Of a stretch of DNA of 64,000 nt, positions 23,026 through 34,286 are shown piece by piece (within the stretch, counting starts at the first letter, position 1; every line of letters begins with the position of its first letter). Source of the stretch: Cryptomeria japonica (lineage: Eukaryota; Streptophyta; Pinopsida; Cupressales; Cupressaceae). The translations under genes were made by a program, and so were the position numbers. The notes beneath the pieces are model-generated. The model was not told the origin of the DNA. It saw only the letters and a program-made list of their open reading frames with translations, and searched no databases. The stretch lies in contig NC_081415.1 of assembly GCF_030272615.1 (NCBI RefSeq), forward strand, positions 371,859,809-371,923,808, written 5' to 3'.

Positions 23026-23954
23026 TATTGGCAATTGATACTCAATTGGTTGGTTTCACTATGCTGTCATTGATGGCAACATGGTATATTGTTCCGGCTT
23101 CATGTTTTGGTTCAGTTGTGTACGTTAAACACTTCACAGACACTACACTAGAATTGGAACTGGCAATGACATTGACAGGATAGAAGTATTTCTTTGGTTA
23201 CCGACAATGCAGCCCAACATGGTTTAGAATATAGTTATTGGTATTGGAGGTCTACATCTCTTGGATCCGACATCGATAATTATTTTTGTTATTGATGTAT
23301 TTATGTTATCTAGTCAACATGTAATAATCTTTGTAAGCCGACATAAGGCATGATAAGTTCTATAGGGTATATAGGCCAGTTGGATTAGATCATTTTGATA
23401 TAGATATGGTGATGGATATGTGGATGTGATATGATGCGAAATACATCAAATAGATCATGTATGTAAGGATATTTTTGTAAGGGTTATTCCGGTAAAGGGT
23501 TTTGGGTTTCAGACCGGAATAGACAAAGCTTAAACCAGAACTGTATTCTGGCATAAAAGATTTTATCTTAGTAGTTGAACACTTCTCCGGATTGTAGTCT
23601 AGATTTATATGTAGTCAGTGAGGCTGCTTTTGTGATTGAGCAGTGTGTTCTAGCCTGTAAGCCTTCTTGCAAGTGCATGCCCCTCATATTTTATAATGTC
23701 TCTTCATATGGCCACTAGATTGATATTGTGGGTCACAAATCCCACCATGGTTTTTCCTCTTTGAGGTTCTCCATGTATAATTCTGTGTGTTATGGTTCTC
23801 ATTTATGTGATTGACTTATTGGTTGCTTTACTTCTTTCAATTTTGTATGTACCCGTATACCGGTTGGTGTATGCATGTTTTAATAAGGCTAAAATTGATC
23901 ATTTCGGTATAACACTGATTCACCCTCCCCTCTTAGTGTTATTGGATTCCAACA
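23026..23954 (+). repeat. 3' LTR of element C
   Basis: This is a 929-bp LTR. The start has decayed from TG to TA (TATTGGCAATT against TGTTAGCAATT). It ends TTCCAACA, followed by the CTATT target duplication. Confidence 0.92.
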
Positions 23955-25050
23955 CTATTCAAGTTAAAGATCCTATTTTTATTAATCTTGATGAATAAAT
24001 GGATGAAAATGATATTCATGATAACAATGTTTATGCTGATTATTCTAATGATGAATATGAACTTGTTGATGTTGACAATGATTGATCTAAACATATTTCA
24101 AATGCATTAATACTAGCTCTTAGTAAAAGACAAAGTGACTCATCATTAGAGGATGGTTCTTGTTTGGAACTTATAGTAGCTCCATCTACCATGCTTGAAG
24201 TTGCTCCTCTTGCATCTTGTTCACCTTTCCAAAACAATGTTCAACAAGATTGGGAGGTAGATGATTTGCTTGATTAGCTTCATTCATGCCATATATTCTC
24301 TCTCTCTCTCTCCTCTCTTGCTTTTTCATAACATTCCTCTGTTTGTTTCTCAATTCTTCTATTTGTTGTCCCTACTGTTGTCTACTTGAGGTCGATGCAA
24401 AACGTTGAGATCTCTTTTGGTCTCTTCCATGTTGACTCAAAAGACACATGTGCCCTTCTTTCATTGTGGTTCTACTTCCTTTGGGGGATGAGGTCAATTT
24501 AATGCAAATATATTTCATGATATACGTTATTTATCATAAGATCATTGGACCTTAGAGTTAGTAGAACCCTTATGTGTTTTATGTGACAATTATCCCCTGA
24601 TTTGTCCTTTCTTGGGGACATATCATTGTGGTAACGTGCTTGTCTTTTGGATGCATGTATGCTACCTTAAAGTAATTGCTCCAGTTAAAGCGTATGAAAT
24701 CACTTTAATGTGAGGACATACACTCCACTCAATGTTTCACTTTATGCACACACTATCACATATCTCAATAATCGAGTTACTTTGCAAACTGGACCTTTTG
24801 CTTTGTAATTTTGATATTTTTCTTGACTCATAGTAAGTGAACTTTACTAGGCTAGCAGTCATAATTATCTCTCTTTCTTTCTCTTATGATGTCCCTTTTA
24901 TCTTGATGTTGAAGTGGTAAGATATTAAAGTCCACTGGGGTCTTAGTGTGTCTTGTCTCTTTGATCTCTTGTTGAAAGTTTTCAATGTAAACCTTTGTAC
25001 TTTACCAAGAGTATGCTTAGTCTCATACTCCCGCTAAAGTGAGGGCTAAA
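23955..25050 (+). other. Element B downstream of the C insertion
   Basis: B resumes with a decayed frame (QVKDPIFINLDE, then an Asp/Asn-rich stretch to about 24280) that fits the protease-to-RT linker. A (TC)n microsatellite at 24297-24317 follows. The remaining 700 bp show no RT or INT motif. It ends in the purine-rich CTAAAGTGAGGGCTAAA. Confidence 0.5.
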
Positions 25051-26642
25051 TGTAGCATCCTGAATTGTACTCCCTTACAATTTTGTCCTCATTTGGGCCC
25101 TCACCTTGGCATTCATCCCATGAGGCCTATTTCAGAGCCCTAATTCTGCTCACACCATGCAAATAACTAAAAATATTCATTATGCACACCTTTCTCCCCA
25201 ACTTCTTGTGTCCTTGATTGGTCAGGACCAGGGTTTTAGCGCTCTAGTCCTCCCAATTAGGACCTATTTTGGGGCCTCACAATGGTCATTCAATTTGAGA
25301 AGGAATTCTAATCCCGTGTCAGCTCATGTCGGAAAATTAGGTTGTTTTTTGACAAGCATGTATAAAACGAGGTCTACCCCTCTCTTTTTGAGATACATTT
25401 GATCAATCAATCAAGTAATCAAGAATTCAGATTCAAGTGAGCAAGCAATCAATCTTCTTTCAAGCATTGAAGTAGAAGTAAGGTCAAGATTCAAGCATTG
25501 GAGTTGACATTCATGTTCTATGTTTATGAAAACTTCATGAAACCCTAATTCCTTGTGGAGACAAAAAAATATTCATAAAAGGAATATGTATGGAGCTGCG
25601 ATTTTCAGGATCGACTTTATTCACAGAGAGGAATAGGTTCCCCTTTGGATGGTGAAAAGTTTGGAGGACCAGAGCGACGTGCATTTTGGTCTTGAAAAAT
25701 CAAGATGACCTTTTGGGAATAGATCCAAGCACTCACTTATTACTCAGATCTAGGTTCACGACTTGATCCGATGATTGTAGCTCACTATTTATGTGTTTTT
25801 ATTTCAATATCGACACATTTACCCTAATTTCAGCATTTTCACAATCCAATTTAAAAGAGGGTATCAGATCCTAATCTAGTGAATCCAATATAATTTCTTA
25901 GCCCTATCTTTGTTGATTTGAGGTTAGATCTAGTGGGTTCACCACTCTTTAATGTGGTGGTACCTAATCAAATATTAGCGGTTTTACTACATCATTGGGT
26001 GAAACTCTAATATTTTACCCATTACACATCTATATACCTTTTTCTCTAGTTTCCTCTTTGTCTTTTATCTTTTTTCCTTTTCTATGCCTTCTCCCATTTA
26101 GAGACTTTTTGCATCCTACTCAAAATGTTTTCTCCAATGCTTGTTTATATTTTCCTTGTGTAAGAGAAAGCATAATTACAACTTGGTCAATCCTTTCCTA
26201 ATTCTCTCCTAATAGTATACCCACTCTCCCCTTATGCATCCTTATGATTTATTTTTATTACCATGTTCTTCATTTGTTTATGCTTGTCATGCTTATCTAC
26301 TTATGATTTTATGCTCTATGTTGTATTCTATCACATTCTTTCACCTCACATTATTATGATGTTTACGATTCTATGGTCCATGCTTTATGATGTTTGTCAC
26401 ATCTCTTGACCATATTTTATGATGCTTATTATTTTATGGTTCATGTCTTATGATGTTTTTCACATCTTTTGACCACTTATTTGTACTTATTTTTCCCTAT
26501 AATTCTATGTCTTTATCTTTTTTCTGCATTCCCATAGAGTGCATAGCAAGGTGAAGGTACACATGAGGAAATCAAGATGGGTTAATTACTTTACATGGAA
26601 CTTATATCCTTTTGTTTCTAAATGTTTACTTTATATGCATAG
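25051..26642 (+). repeat. Probable 3' LTR of element B, cut by D
   Basis: It starts with TGTAGCATCCTGAATTG straight after a PPT-like purine tract (AAAGTGAGGG). The 5' partner is not in the window and no clear 3' end was found, so the LTR call is an inference. It has no coding potential. The last ~70 bp (26574-26642) are half of a tandem duplication completed at 40556-40700. Confidence 0.4.
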
Positions 26643-27004
26643 TGTGTGTGTGAAAAAGTGAACCTGTAGCTGCAAGCACAACACTTCAATTAAGTCATTA
26701 TATGCATGGTTAGTAATCAATAATCAATAAGAAATAAACCATAGCAAAGCAACTAATTGCCTTCTAAAAGATGCGAGTATAAGATTGCTCTCAGATTTTT
26801 ATAAGCAATACCAGTGACTAGACTACACCAAGACAAAGGATTTAATCTATATGACATTAAGCTATATGGATGCAAGATGGAAGAATAATTCAAGCAAATA
26901 ATAATCAATTCAAGCAATAATGGATGCAAGCAATAATGGATGTAAAATGGATGTAAATAATCTAAAAAAGCACAATAATCTTCAATGACTCTAGAGCGAA
27001 ATTA
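26643..27004 (-). repeat. Truncated 3' LTR of element D
   Basis: This ~360-bp stretch matches 39419-39770 at about 97% (one 11-bp indel), starting with TGTGTGTGTGAAAAAG. Homology stops abruptly after GCGAAATTAG. The U3 side (about 780 bp in the other LTR) and any PPT are gone. Confidence 0.85.
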
Positions 27005-27297
27005 GGGTGAAAAATGACTCTATAGAGAATCTAATTATAGGCAATTGTTTGGCGAAAATAAGTTATTTGAGTACAAATTGATTTTGAGAATTTTTTTGAA
27101 AATTTCGGCATTGATTGATGAGAAATTGAGCGTAGAGTTGATTGAAATGTTGATGTGTAGAATGAAATTGAATTAAGATTCAGCATTGAAATTGAGCGCA
27201 ATTTTGAAGAAAGAATGAGTATTCGATGAAAAGAGTGCTAAGTGGTCAAAATTGTGAAATTGACTAGAAAAATGATCTCTTGGGAGAGTAGGTGTGA
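27005..27297. other. AT-rich segment beyond the 3' LTR breakpoint of D
   Basis: No homology to the intact LTR and no coherent frame. It contains the repeated word AAATTGAGCG. It lies between the LTR breakpoint and the antisense coding remnant. Confidence 0.4.
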
Positions 27298-27791
27298 GGT
27301 TGGGTGGTAGAGAGGAGGAGCAAGCAACTCTGAGGCAGGTCCGACAGTGGTGAGATGAGCAGGGTGGAGCCATAGGTGGAGATGGCGGTGGAGATGGTGG
27401 CAGAGAGCCTGTGAGAGAGCAGGGGGCTGACATAGGACAGTCAATGAGAGCACGTCTTGCGGAGCTGTAGTCACAGTTGACAGTGGCTCAGACTCAGCTG
27501 GTGGAGTGAGACTGATAGCTGGTCAAGGTTAGGGCCGAGCGTGATCACCAGATCATAGCATTGAGAGCTGAGTCGAGAGCAGAGATAGAGTCTCTACGAC
27601 AGGAGCTGCTTCTCCAGAGTAGTAGGGCAACATATTATGTGGTAGCATATAGTGTCGCAGTTCCTGTTGCACAGCAGGTGCAACCCTATTCATAGTATAT
27701 GGCTAGATCAGAGGGAGCACGAGCACCGCACCAGGATCCTAGGCATCAGGCTCCTCCTCCACCAGGCGATGAGGGAGAGGGTGCCAGCTAG
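27298..27791 (+). pseudogene. Antisense coding remnant in element D (coiled-coil, Pro-rich C-terminus)
   Basis: One plus-strand frame ending TAG at 27789-27791 reads like decayed protein: a Gly/Asp-rich stretch (GGAIGGDGGGDGG), Gln/Leu heptads (LRAESRAEIESLRQELLLQ), then a Pro tail (HQAPPPPGDEGEGAS). The six or so in-frame stops are of the kind CAG/CGA decay gives. Local GC content is well above the neighbours. It is opposite in sense to gag-pol and lies between INT and the 3' LTR. Tat-lineage elements (Grande, RIRE2-like) are known to carry antisense ORFs in that place. The family of this protein is unknown to me, and its N-terminus is probably lost at the 27005 breakpoint. Confidence 0.55.
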
Positions 27792-29395
27792 ATGATTATT
27801 TTTGTAGCTGGGATATTTTTTGTAGACACACCCATTTTTTGTAGCCGATACAATTCTTGCTCTGATGGGAGTTTGTATATGTCATTGGACATCATTTTGT
27901 ACCCTTATACTTGACATTATATATATACGAGATCCATTTTGATGTCATTGTACTTGTGTTAATCGACTATGAGATGTTTCTATATGCTTTATTCTATATG
28001 TATGCATTTATTTCAGTATGAATGTTTGTAATGCAAATGAATATGAATGCCTATGTTTTTGTTTCTTTTTATATGCAAATAAATGAATGAAAATGAGTAA
28101 TGACTAATGAGTAATGCAATTTTTTCATTTTTCTATGCAATAAGATCAATGTAAATGAATAATAATGAAATGAATGAATCTATATGAAATGTTATGTATG
28201 CAGCTAAACATCTCAAAACACAAGTACTCGATCGGAGAAATAATGATAAAAAGACCACTTGGTGTAAGAAATGATGATGCTTTCAGCTCTCATTCAGAAG
28301 ATAAAGAGATTATTACTATACCAAAATCACTCTAGATTCACAAAAATGCAAAATGAAATGCAAAATGATATGCAAAATGCAACCTAAACCTAGTCACTGA
28401 ATTTAAAATACTTAAGATTCATCACTGAGCATAATGAACACAACAGGCAGATTAGAGTTCCTTTCTTTTTCAATGTGCAATATTAATTATCTTGTCCGCA
28501 ATGACCCTTTTTTCGTTCATATCCTTGGATAGATTTTGCAGGGACCCGGATTGCATCATAAATAAATTCCCTCAAAACAAACAAAGAAATGATATGGACC
28601 TCCCTGTAGCATATAAATAAGCGGAGTCGAGGTATGTGAGGCGATTTCACCTTGATGTGAAGGCTCTTATCATAGACACCCAGCTAATTTATATGTTTCT
28701 AGATCATCGAGATCATTCCTACAAGCAGAAAACAAAGAAAATATTATGCCCCCAATCCTTGTTTCTTTTAGTCACAATAGACTTCCTCAAGTTACTCAAA
28801 GGGATAATAATCGAAAATCAATATAAAAGACAACATACAAAGAAAATTTTCATTCATAGCTCAAACTGTTTAGTAATTGTTTTTCATTATGTTGTTTTTC
28901 TTGTGAACTCAGTGATAAACTCTCTGGTAGTTAGGAGACAGGTAACTGACTCAGAGTGGACAACCAGGTTTCACTGACAGAAGAATGACTTGGTTGACAC
29001 TGCTTAGGATATGTAATGTGCTCTGTCGAGTAACCTAAGACTAGAACATTGATCAGTTTCAAGTCATGAGGGTTCCAATGAACCAGGATGTCACAAAAGT
29101 GATTGAAAATATGTACAAGCGAAAGAAAAAGATGCTTGAAAGTAGGAAATGCCAACGATGCGTTGATAGATGGAGCGCTTGAGTACAAGAGGCGCCTGTT
29201 TGCCAGGTTTTCACCTGCTTGGCAGAGATTCATTTTTTTTTTTACCAAGGTGCCTGTTTGCTAGGTTTTTACCAGGGCAATTTCGCTCTTTTTTATTTTA
29301 TTTTTATTTTCTTTTCTCTTTTTTCTTTTTTTTTGGATTTCTTCGAGACTTTTTCTAATTTTTAGGATTTTTTCCAACTGTACAAGTTTGCTAGA
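27792..29395. other. Non-coding 3' region of element D
   Basis: AT-rich, with ATGAATG/AATGAAT-type low-complexity repeats (27980-28190) and no coherent frame. Near 29186-29275 there is a short direct repeat, GTGCCTGTTTGCTAGGTTTT, against GCGCCTGTTTGCCAGGTTTT. Confidence 0.5.
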
Positions 29396-30800
29396 GCAGA
29401 GAGTGCTAAGCAAAAAATTTCTTCAAGTGGATGGTGTTAATTGGTTCACGGAGCTGTTCTCCTTCCGAGTTTGAGAGTTGATAGGCACCAGAGCCGTATG
29501 TTGCAGTAACAATGTAGGGACCCAGCCAGTTGGGTTCAAACTTCCCTTTATTGTCGCAAAATTGTTGATTTTTTGGATTCTCTCTTAGAACTAGGTCACC
29601 AACTTAAAATTATCTTTGTCAAAATTTCTTGTTATACCCTCTAGACATTCTCTTCTGATACACTTTGAGATGATCAAACACCACTTGCCGATGCTCATCC
29701 AGCAATTCAAGTTCTTGCAATCTAGATATTCTATGATCTTCATCAGTAACAAGACCTTGTAATGAAACTCTTAGAGATGGTATTTCTACTTCAATAGGTA
29801 ATACTGCTTCAGACCCATACACCAAAGAAAAAGGTGTAGCCCCAGTAGGTGTTCTGATACTGGTGCTGTAAGCCCATAGTGCAGGATTGAGCTGCAAATG
29901 CCAATCCTTCCCAGACTTGTTCACTGTTATGTGCAAGATAGTCAGTAGGTTTTTGTTAGACGCCTCATCTTGTCCATTACCTTGAGGGTAATATACTGAT
30001 GACCAGTGTTGCTTTATTTTGAATTTCTCACAAAGCTCGTCCAGATCTTTATTCTTGAATTGTCCTCCATTATCAGTCACGATGGACGAAGGTATCTCAT
30101 ACCTACAAATTATATAGTTTAGGATGAATAAGGTGACTTATTTACTAGTTGCTTTGGTGAGCGGAACTGCCTCTACCCACTTGGTGAAATACTCAGTGGC
30201 AGTTATGATAAATTTATGTCCGTTGGATGAAGCCGGATATATCTGACCAATGAGATCAAAGGCCCATTGCTGAAAAGGCCAGTGTGTTATAAATGGTATG
30301 AGGTCCCTTGCTGGGGCATGTATGAGATTTCCATGAAGCTGACATTTCTCACAAGTCTTAGCAAATTTAATGGCGTCTTTTTCTATATCTGGCCAGTAGT
30401 AGCCAACCTGTAATAGTTTTTGAGCTAAAGTAAAACCATTCGAATGAGATCCACAAATACCTTCATGGACTTCCGATAATGCACGTTTAGATTCTTGAGT
30501 TTCTAGACATCTAAGCAATGTACCATCCAAACCTCGTCTAAATAAATCGTTAGCTATGATAACATACCATGAAGCATTTTGAGTTAGGTTTCTTTTCTCG
30601 TTACGAGTAAGGTTTTTAGGGATAATTTGATCGCATAGATAGGAATAGATGTGGTTGTATCGAGATGAGTCATGTCCAATAATAGAACAAACTATTTGGG
30701 TCTCAGGAGAATCATAAGCAGGGTAATATAACTCTTCCACTAGGAAATCAAAGCAAAAATTGGATTCCTGTAGCTCAGGTATAGATGCCAAGGTGGCCAT
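29396..30800 (-). pseudogene. pol: Element D integrase with GPY/F tail
   Basis: The frames give all parts of a Ty3 integrase. The H2C2 zinc finger runs from EVHEGICGSHSNG to KTCEKCQLHG, about 30400-30510. The first catalytic Asp is in WAFDLIGQI. The second is in TDNGGQF at 30080 (ORF 29619-30080), and the catalytic Glu is in PQGNGQDEASNK. After a stop near 29619 the next frame gives GDLVLREN, then KFEPNWLGPYIVTATYG and INTIHLKKF, which is the GPY/F module. Integrase joins element cDNA to the genome. Stops at 30081-30137 and 29619 disrupt it. Confidence 0.88.
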
Positions 30801-30857
30801 AGCATCTGCTGCTCTGTTCGCTAATCTAGGAATATGTTGGAATGATACAAAAGCAAA

Positions 30858-31670
30858 TTACTTCTTGATATCGTCCACCATCCTGTAAGGCATCGATTTC
30901 TCATCTCGAGTTTGATATGTATCATTGATCTGATTGATAACTAGCTGAGAATCTCCATAGATATGTAATTCAGAAACCTTCCATTCAATAGCTAGTTTTA
31001 TTCCATTCACCAAAGCTTCATATTCTGCAATATTGTTTGTGCAAGGGAATAGAATCTTATAAGACTTTCGAATTGAATACTTCTGAGGAGTAATGAATAA
31101 TATGCCAGCACCTAAACCATTTTGAGTAAAGGAACCATCAAAGAACATCTTCCAGGGTTGTTGAGTAAGATGCATTATTGATTCATCTGGGAGCTCGATG
31201 TGTAGTGGTTGAGTATCCTCAAGTGGAGCTTCAGCAAGTTGATCAGCAATTACTTGTCCTTTTATGGCTTTGCGTTCCACATATTCAATGTCAAACTCTG
31301 TAAGGATCATTACCCACTTTGCCAATCTTTCGGTGAGTGTTGCTTTATTAAGAAGATACTTGAGTGGATCGGTTTTGGCCACCAACTTGACTAAATGTGC
31401 TAGCATATAGTGCCTTAGTTTCTGTGATGTAAAGACTAATGCCAAGCATGCTTTTTCTATCATACTGTAGCTCATTTCATAAGACACTAATGTCCTACTG
31501 ATGTAATAAATAGCTCTTTCTTTTTTGTTTTCATCTTGTTGCGCCATAAGTGCCCCCAGTGATGACTCAGTTGTTGATATATATAAGATTAGTGGCTCAC
31601 CCTAAATAGGTGGCATCAATATCGGTGGATTAGATAGGTACTCTTTTATCTACTGAAGATGTTGTTCACA
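30858..31670 (-). pseudogene. pol: Element D RNase H pair (gypsy RH plus archaeal-like RH)
   Basis: The first domain has AIYYISRTLVSYEMSYSMIE and LRHYMLAHLVKLVAKTDPL, the Ty3 RNase H that follows RT. After a link (YVERKAIKGQVIADQLAEAP) comes a second RNase H fold: MFFDGSFTQNGLGAGI (first Asp), NNIAEYEALVNGI (Glu) and ELHIYGDSQLVINQI (second Asp). So the catalytic D-E-D residues are present in the second domain. This dual arrangement marks the Tat branch. The strand entering the first domain (about 31550-31670) is frameshifted. Confidence 0.85.
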
Positions 31671-32438
31671 CTACTGATCGCAGTTGTATATTATTCCTTT
31701 TCTCAATACTTTCGTAAAAGGTTGAGCCTTGTCTGCTAGTTGAGAAATGAATCTTCTAATGGATTGGAGACATCCCTGTAGACTTCTCATTTTACTGATG
31801 TTGTTTGGAGGCGGCATTTCCATTATATCTTGGACCTTCTCAGGATCAACCTCGATGCCCTTCTTTGAAATGATGTAGCCAAGTAGTTTACCAGATGTCA
31901 CTCCGAATGCACACTTCTTTGGATTTAATCAGAGCTTAAACTTTTCCATTTTGTCAAGTATAGGACCTAGCTCTTGAATATGCATTGATCTTTTCATAGT
32001 CTTCACTAAGGTATCATCAACATAATCTTCCATATTCTTATGCATCATGTCATGAAAGATAGTTGTAACCGCTCTTTGATGGGTCGCCCTTGCATTCTTT
32101 AACCCAAATGGCATGACGTTCCAGCAAAAGGTTCCCCACGCATAGGTGAAAGCTGTCTTTTCTTGATCTCCAGGAGTGATTTTAATTTGGTTGTAGCCAG
32201 AAAATCCGTCCATTAGTGAGTACATCTCATATCCAGCTGTCATGTCGACTATCATATCAATATTTGGTAATGGAAAGTCATCTTTCGGACATTCTTTGTT
32301 GAGATCTCTAAAATCTGTACAAACTCTGATAGATTTATCTGCCTTCGACATAGGCACTATGTTGGAAATCCATTCAGCATAATCTATTGCTTTGATAAAT
32401 CCAGCTTTGAGCAGTTTCTCTAGTTCATCTTTGACCAA
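31671..32438 (-). pseudogene. pol: Element D reverse transcriptase
   Basis: RT palm motifs are in order: FIKAIDYAEWISNIVPM, RVCTDFRDLNKECPKDDFPL (catalytic Asp in DFRDLN), YSLMDGFSGYNQIKI, FCWNVMPFGLKNARATHQR and EDYVDDTLVK with the YVDD pair intact. After a stop at 31902-31928 the thumb continues with LLGYIISKKGIEVDPEKV. It copies element RNA into DNA. The frame is nearly whole here, the best-preserved part of D. Confidence 0.9.
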
Positions 32439-33720
32439 TAATTTGTGGTGTCTCTTGATTCCCGATATTCACTGGTTGAGTTGGCTCGATCAATATGGAA
32501 GACCGCTCCTTAAAATGACTGGGTAGTATACCAAGTATCTCACCTTCAGGTGCCTCAAAGAGGTTTTCACCTTTAGGTACATCCTTTATTTTCTCTTTTT
32601 TAGAATCTGACACCACCATGATATGGTTTTCGCCATCAGATCTTTTATTTTTATTTTTCTTGTTTTTGCGACTAAGATACTTGATATCCGCTTCAGTCAT
32701 ATTTTCCCTCTGTTCACTGGTGGAAGAGTTTATAGGTTCGACTGCATTGAGATAATAGGATAATGTATAGTCATTGGCAAAAGTAGGTATATCCATGGGT
32801 TGATTCGCTAAAGTACAATCAATCAATTAGGGATGTACTAAGGACAAATTTTGGATAGGTTCAAGAGCGTTCATGGTATTGTTATCACAACTGTAGATCG
32901 AAAAGTCAAGTTCTAGAATAATACCTTGTGTAAGTGTCTCAAGACCAGGAAGAGTCAGATCATGATTATTAAAGTTCATGTTAATATTTAATCGATCTAA
33001 TCCAATAGACATACTTGTAACGTCGTTTACTACGCTGGACTGGACGTCATATCGTGGTTTAATAGCAATAAGACTAGTAGACAACTTTTCATTGTTTGTA
33101 TCAGATGATTCAGAATTTGGGGTTGAGTGGGTATCCTCATGAATAGGACTATCATCAGAGTCATTAGAGTCATCAGATGAAGTTTCCAAGTCTCTTTAAG
33201 GTGATTTAGTAAGCATATGTATGGTATCAATACTAACATCTTTAATGCTACAAGTTCCTTCATGTTGTGGTTCATTTGTCATTTGTATCTGACACACCTG
33301 TTGACATGATCTCATTGTTTCTATGATTTTTTATCATCTACTCCATTCAGCTTCTTCTAGACTGATGACTGGTTCTTGTTCTGTAGCTTCTAACTCTTCA
33401 TGTGTAGTACCATAACTGATTTATTCTGTTTTAGGATAAGGACACATAGATGAGAAGCTTTCTGGTATTGTTCCTTCTTTCAATCCTTATTCATAATTTT
33501 CTTGCCTCTTTTGTCTAATTTCTTGTATTTCCCTCTCTAGTTTTATGCACATCAGCTCTTGAGTATCATCTATGACACCACTAGATTCTTCTGGCGTTTC
33601 TATAGTGGATGTGTTTGAAAGATAATCAAGACCCCATTCATACTCATTTGAATTAGTCTTCGAATCATCTACTTGTTTCCTGCCAGTATATGCGACTGGA
33701 ACTTTTAATGGTGCAAACAA
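32425..33720 (-). pseudogene. Element D linker between G-patch and RT
   Basis: Three frames (33720-33487, 33189-32827, 32826-32425) make a low-complexity acidic, Asp/Ser/Thr-rich linker. It contains YEWGLDYLSN (matched in A) and a basic KNKKNKNKRSDG stretch. Near its end, ILPSHFKERSSILIEP leads into RT. No enzymatic motif. Confidence 0.65.
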
Positions 33721-33746
33721 TTCTTTGATTCTTACGACTTCATCTC

Positions 33747-34199
33747 TTATATCCTCAGGAACCTCACTTCTTGTATTATCATAGTTGATACCGCCGAAGC
33801 TTGAGCATTGACTATTTCTTCTTTCTTGACTGTTGATTCCTCTTTCTCTTTTCTACACTCTACTTTTGTTTGTTTAGTGTCCGCTTCATGTAATGTTAAA
33901 GGCGATATCTTTTTCAAGCACTTAGACTTAGAAGCATGTTTTTGTTTTGATGTCTTTTTCGGATTGTATCCCAGTCTAGCCTTATCATGTGTGGATTTGG
34001 TTTGTAGCTGAATTGGTTTAGTAATACCTTCTTTTTGTTTGCCCAAAGGACCAGTACCTGAGTACCCCATGCGCTGAATCATTTTGTAACCGCGACCATA
34101 TTGGTTTGAGGAAATCTCACAATGTTGTACCTCCTCATTTTGACTATCTTCCTTAAAGAGCCAATTAAGCACAACATCCTCTTCTATTTCATCCACCAA
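33747..34199 (-). pseudogene. Element D G-patch domain segment
   Basis: The frame carries GRGYKMIQRMGYSGTGPLGK, then TKPIQLQTKSTHDKARLGY, a complete G-patch (about 45 residues) with its glycines. A Lys-rich tail follows. It lies C-terminal to PR, as in betaretroviral Pro proteins, where the G-patch assists reverse transcription. Element A has the same module. Its function in plant elements is not known to me; RNA binding or helicase recruitment is inference. Confidence 0.82.
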
Positions 34200-34286
34200 G
34201 GAGGTAGAAGACTATACAAAGAGACCATCATATATGGTATTTGGAGTTGAAGTTTGTGTTCTCATAGCCTCTGATGGTTTTCCCAA

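Larger units (their letters stand above)
17060..23954 (+). mobile_element. Element C: second non-autonomous two-ORF LTR element
   Basis: C is complete, with LTRs at 17060-17993 and 23026-23954, a PBS at 17996-18007, a PPT at about 23013-23024 and a perfect 5-bp target duplication CTATT (17055-17059 and 23955-23959). It carries ORF1 (18062-19181) and ORF2 (19554-22751), homologous to those of K in the same order. No pol domain is visible. K and C share only patches of DNA identity, but their proteins align end to end. They are therefore different families of one lineage, not recent copies. Confidence 0.9.
14722..26642 (+). mobile_element. Element B: decayed Ty3/gypsy element hosting C and D
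   Basis: B is a plus-strand gag-PR remnant that starts abruptly at the outer end of the A LTR and is split by C. It continues at 23955 to a probable 3' LTR start at 25051. Element D then interrupts it at 26642, and the target resumes at 40556. The 5' LTR is not in the window, so A probably inserted into B or truncated it. RT, RNase H and INT are missing between the PR linker and the 3' end, so B has a large internal deletion. Confidence 0.65.

Noticed and set aside
27173-27474. Two overlapping minus-strand ORFs, Ser/Pro/Leu-rich
   Set aside because: They are shadows of the GC-rich plus-strand antisense remnant at 27298-27791, whose frame reads more like protein (heptads, Gly and Pro segments).
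28636-28977. 113-codon plus-strand ORF in the D 3' region
   Set aside because: AT-rich composition, no recognisable domain, in a stretch that looks non-coding on both strands.
33808-34011. Plus-strand ORF opposite the D G-patch
   Set aside because: Shadow of the well-supported minus-strand G-patch frame.
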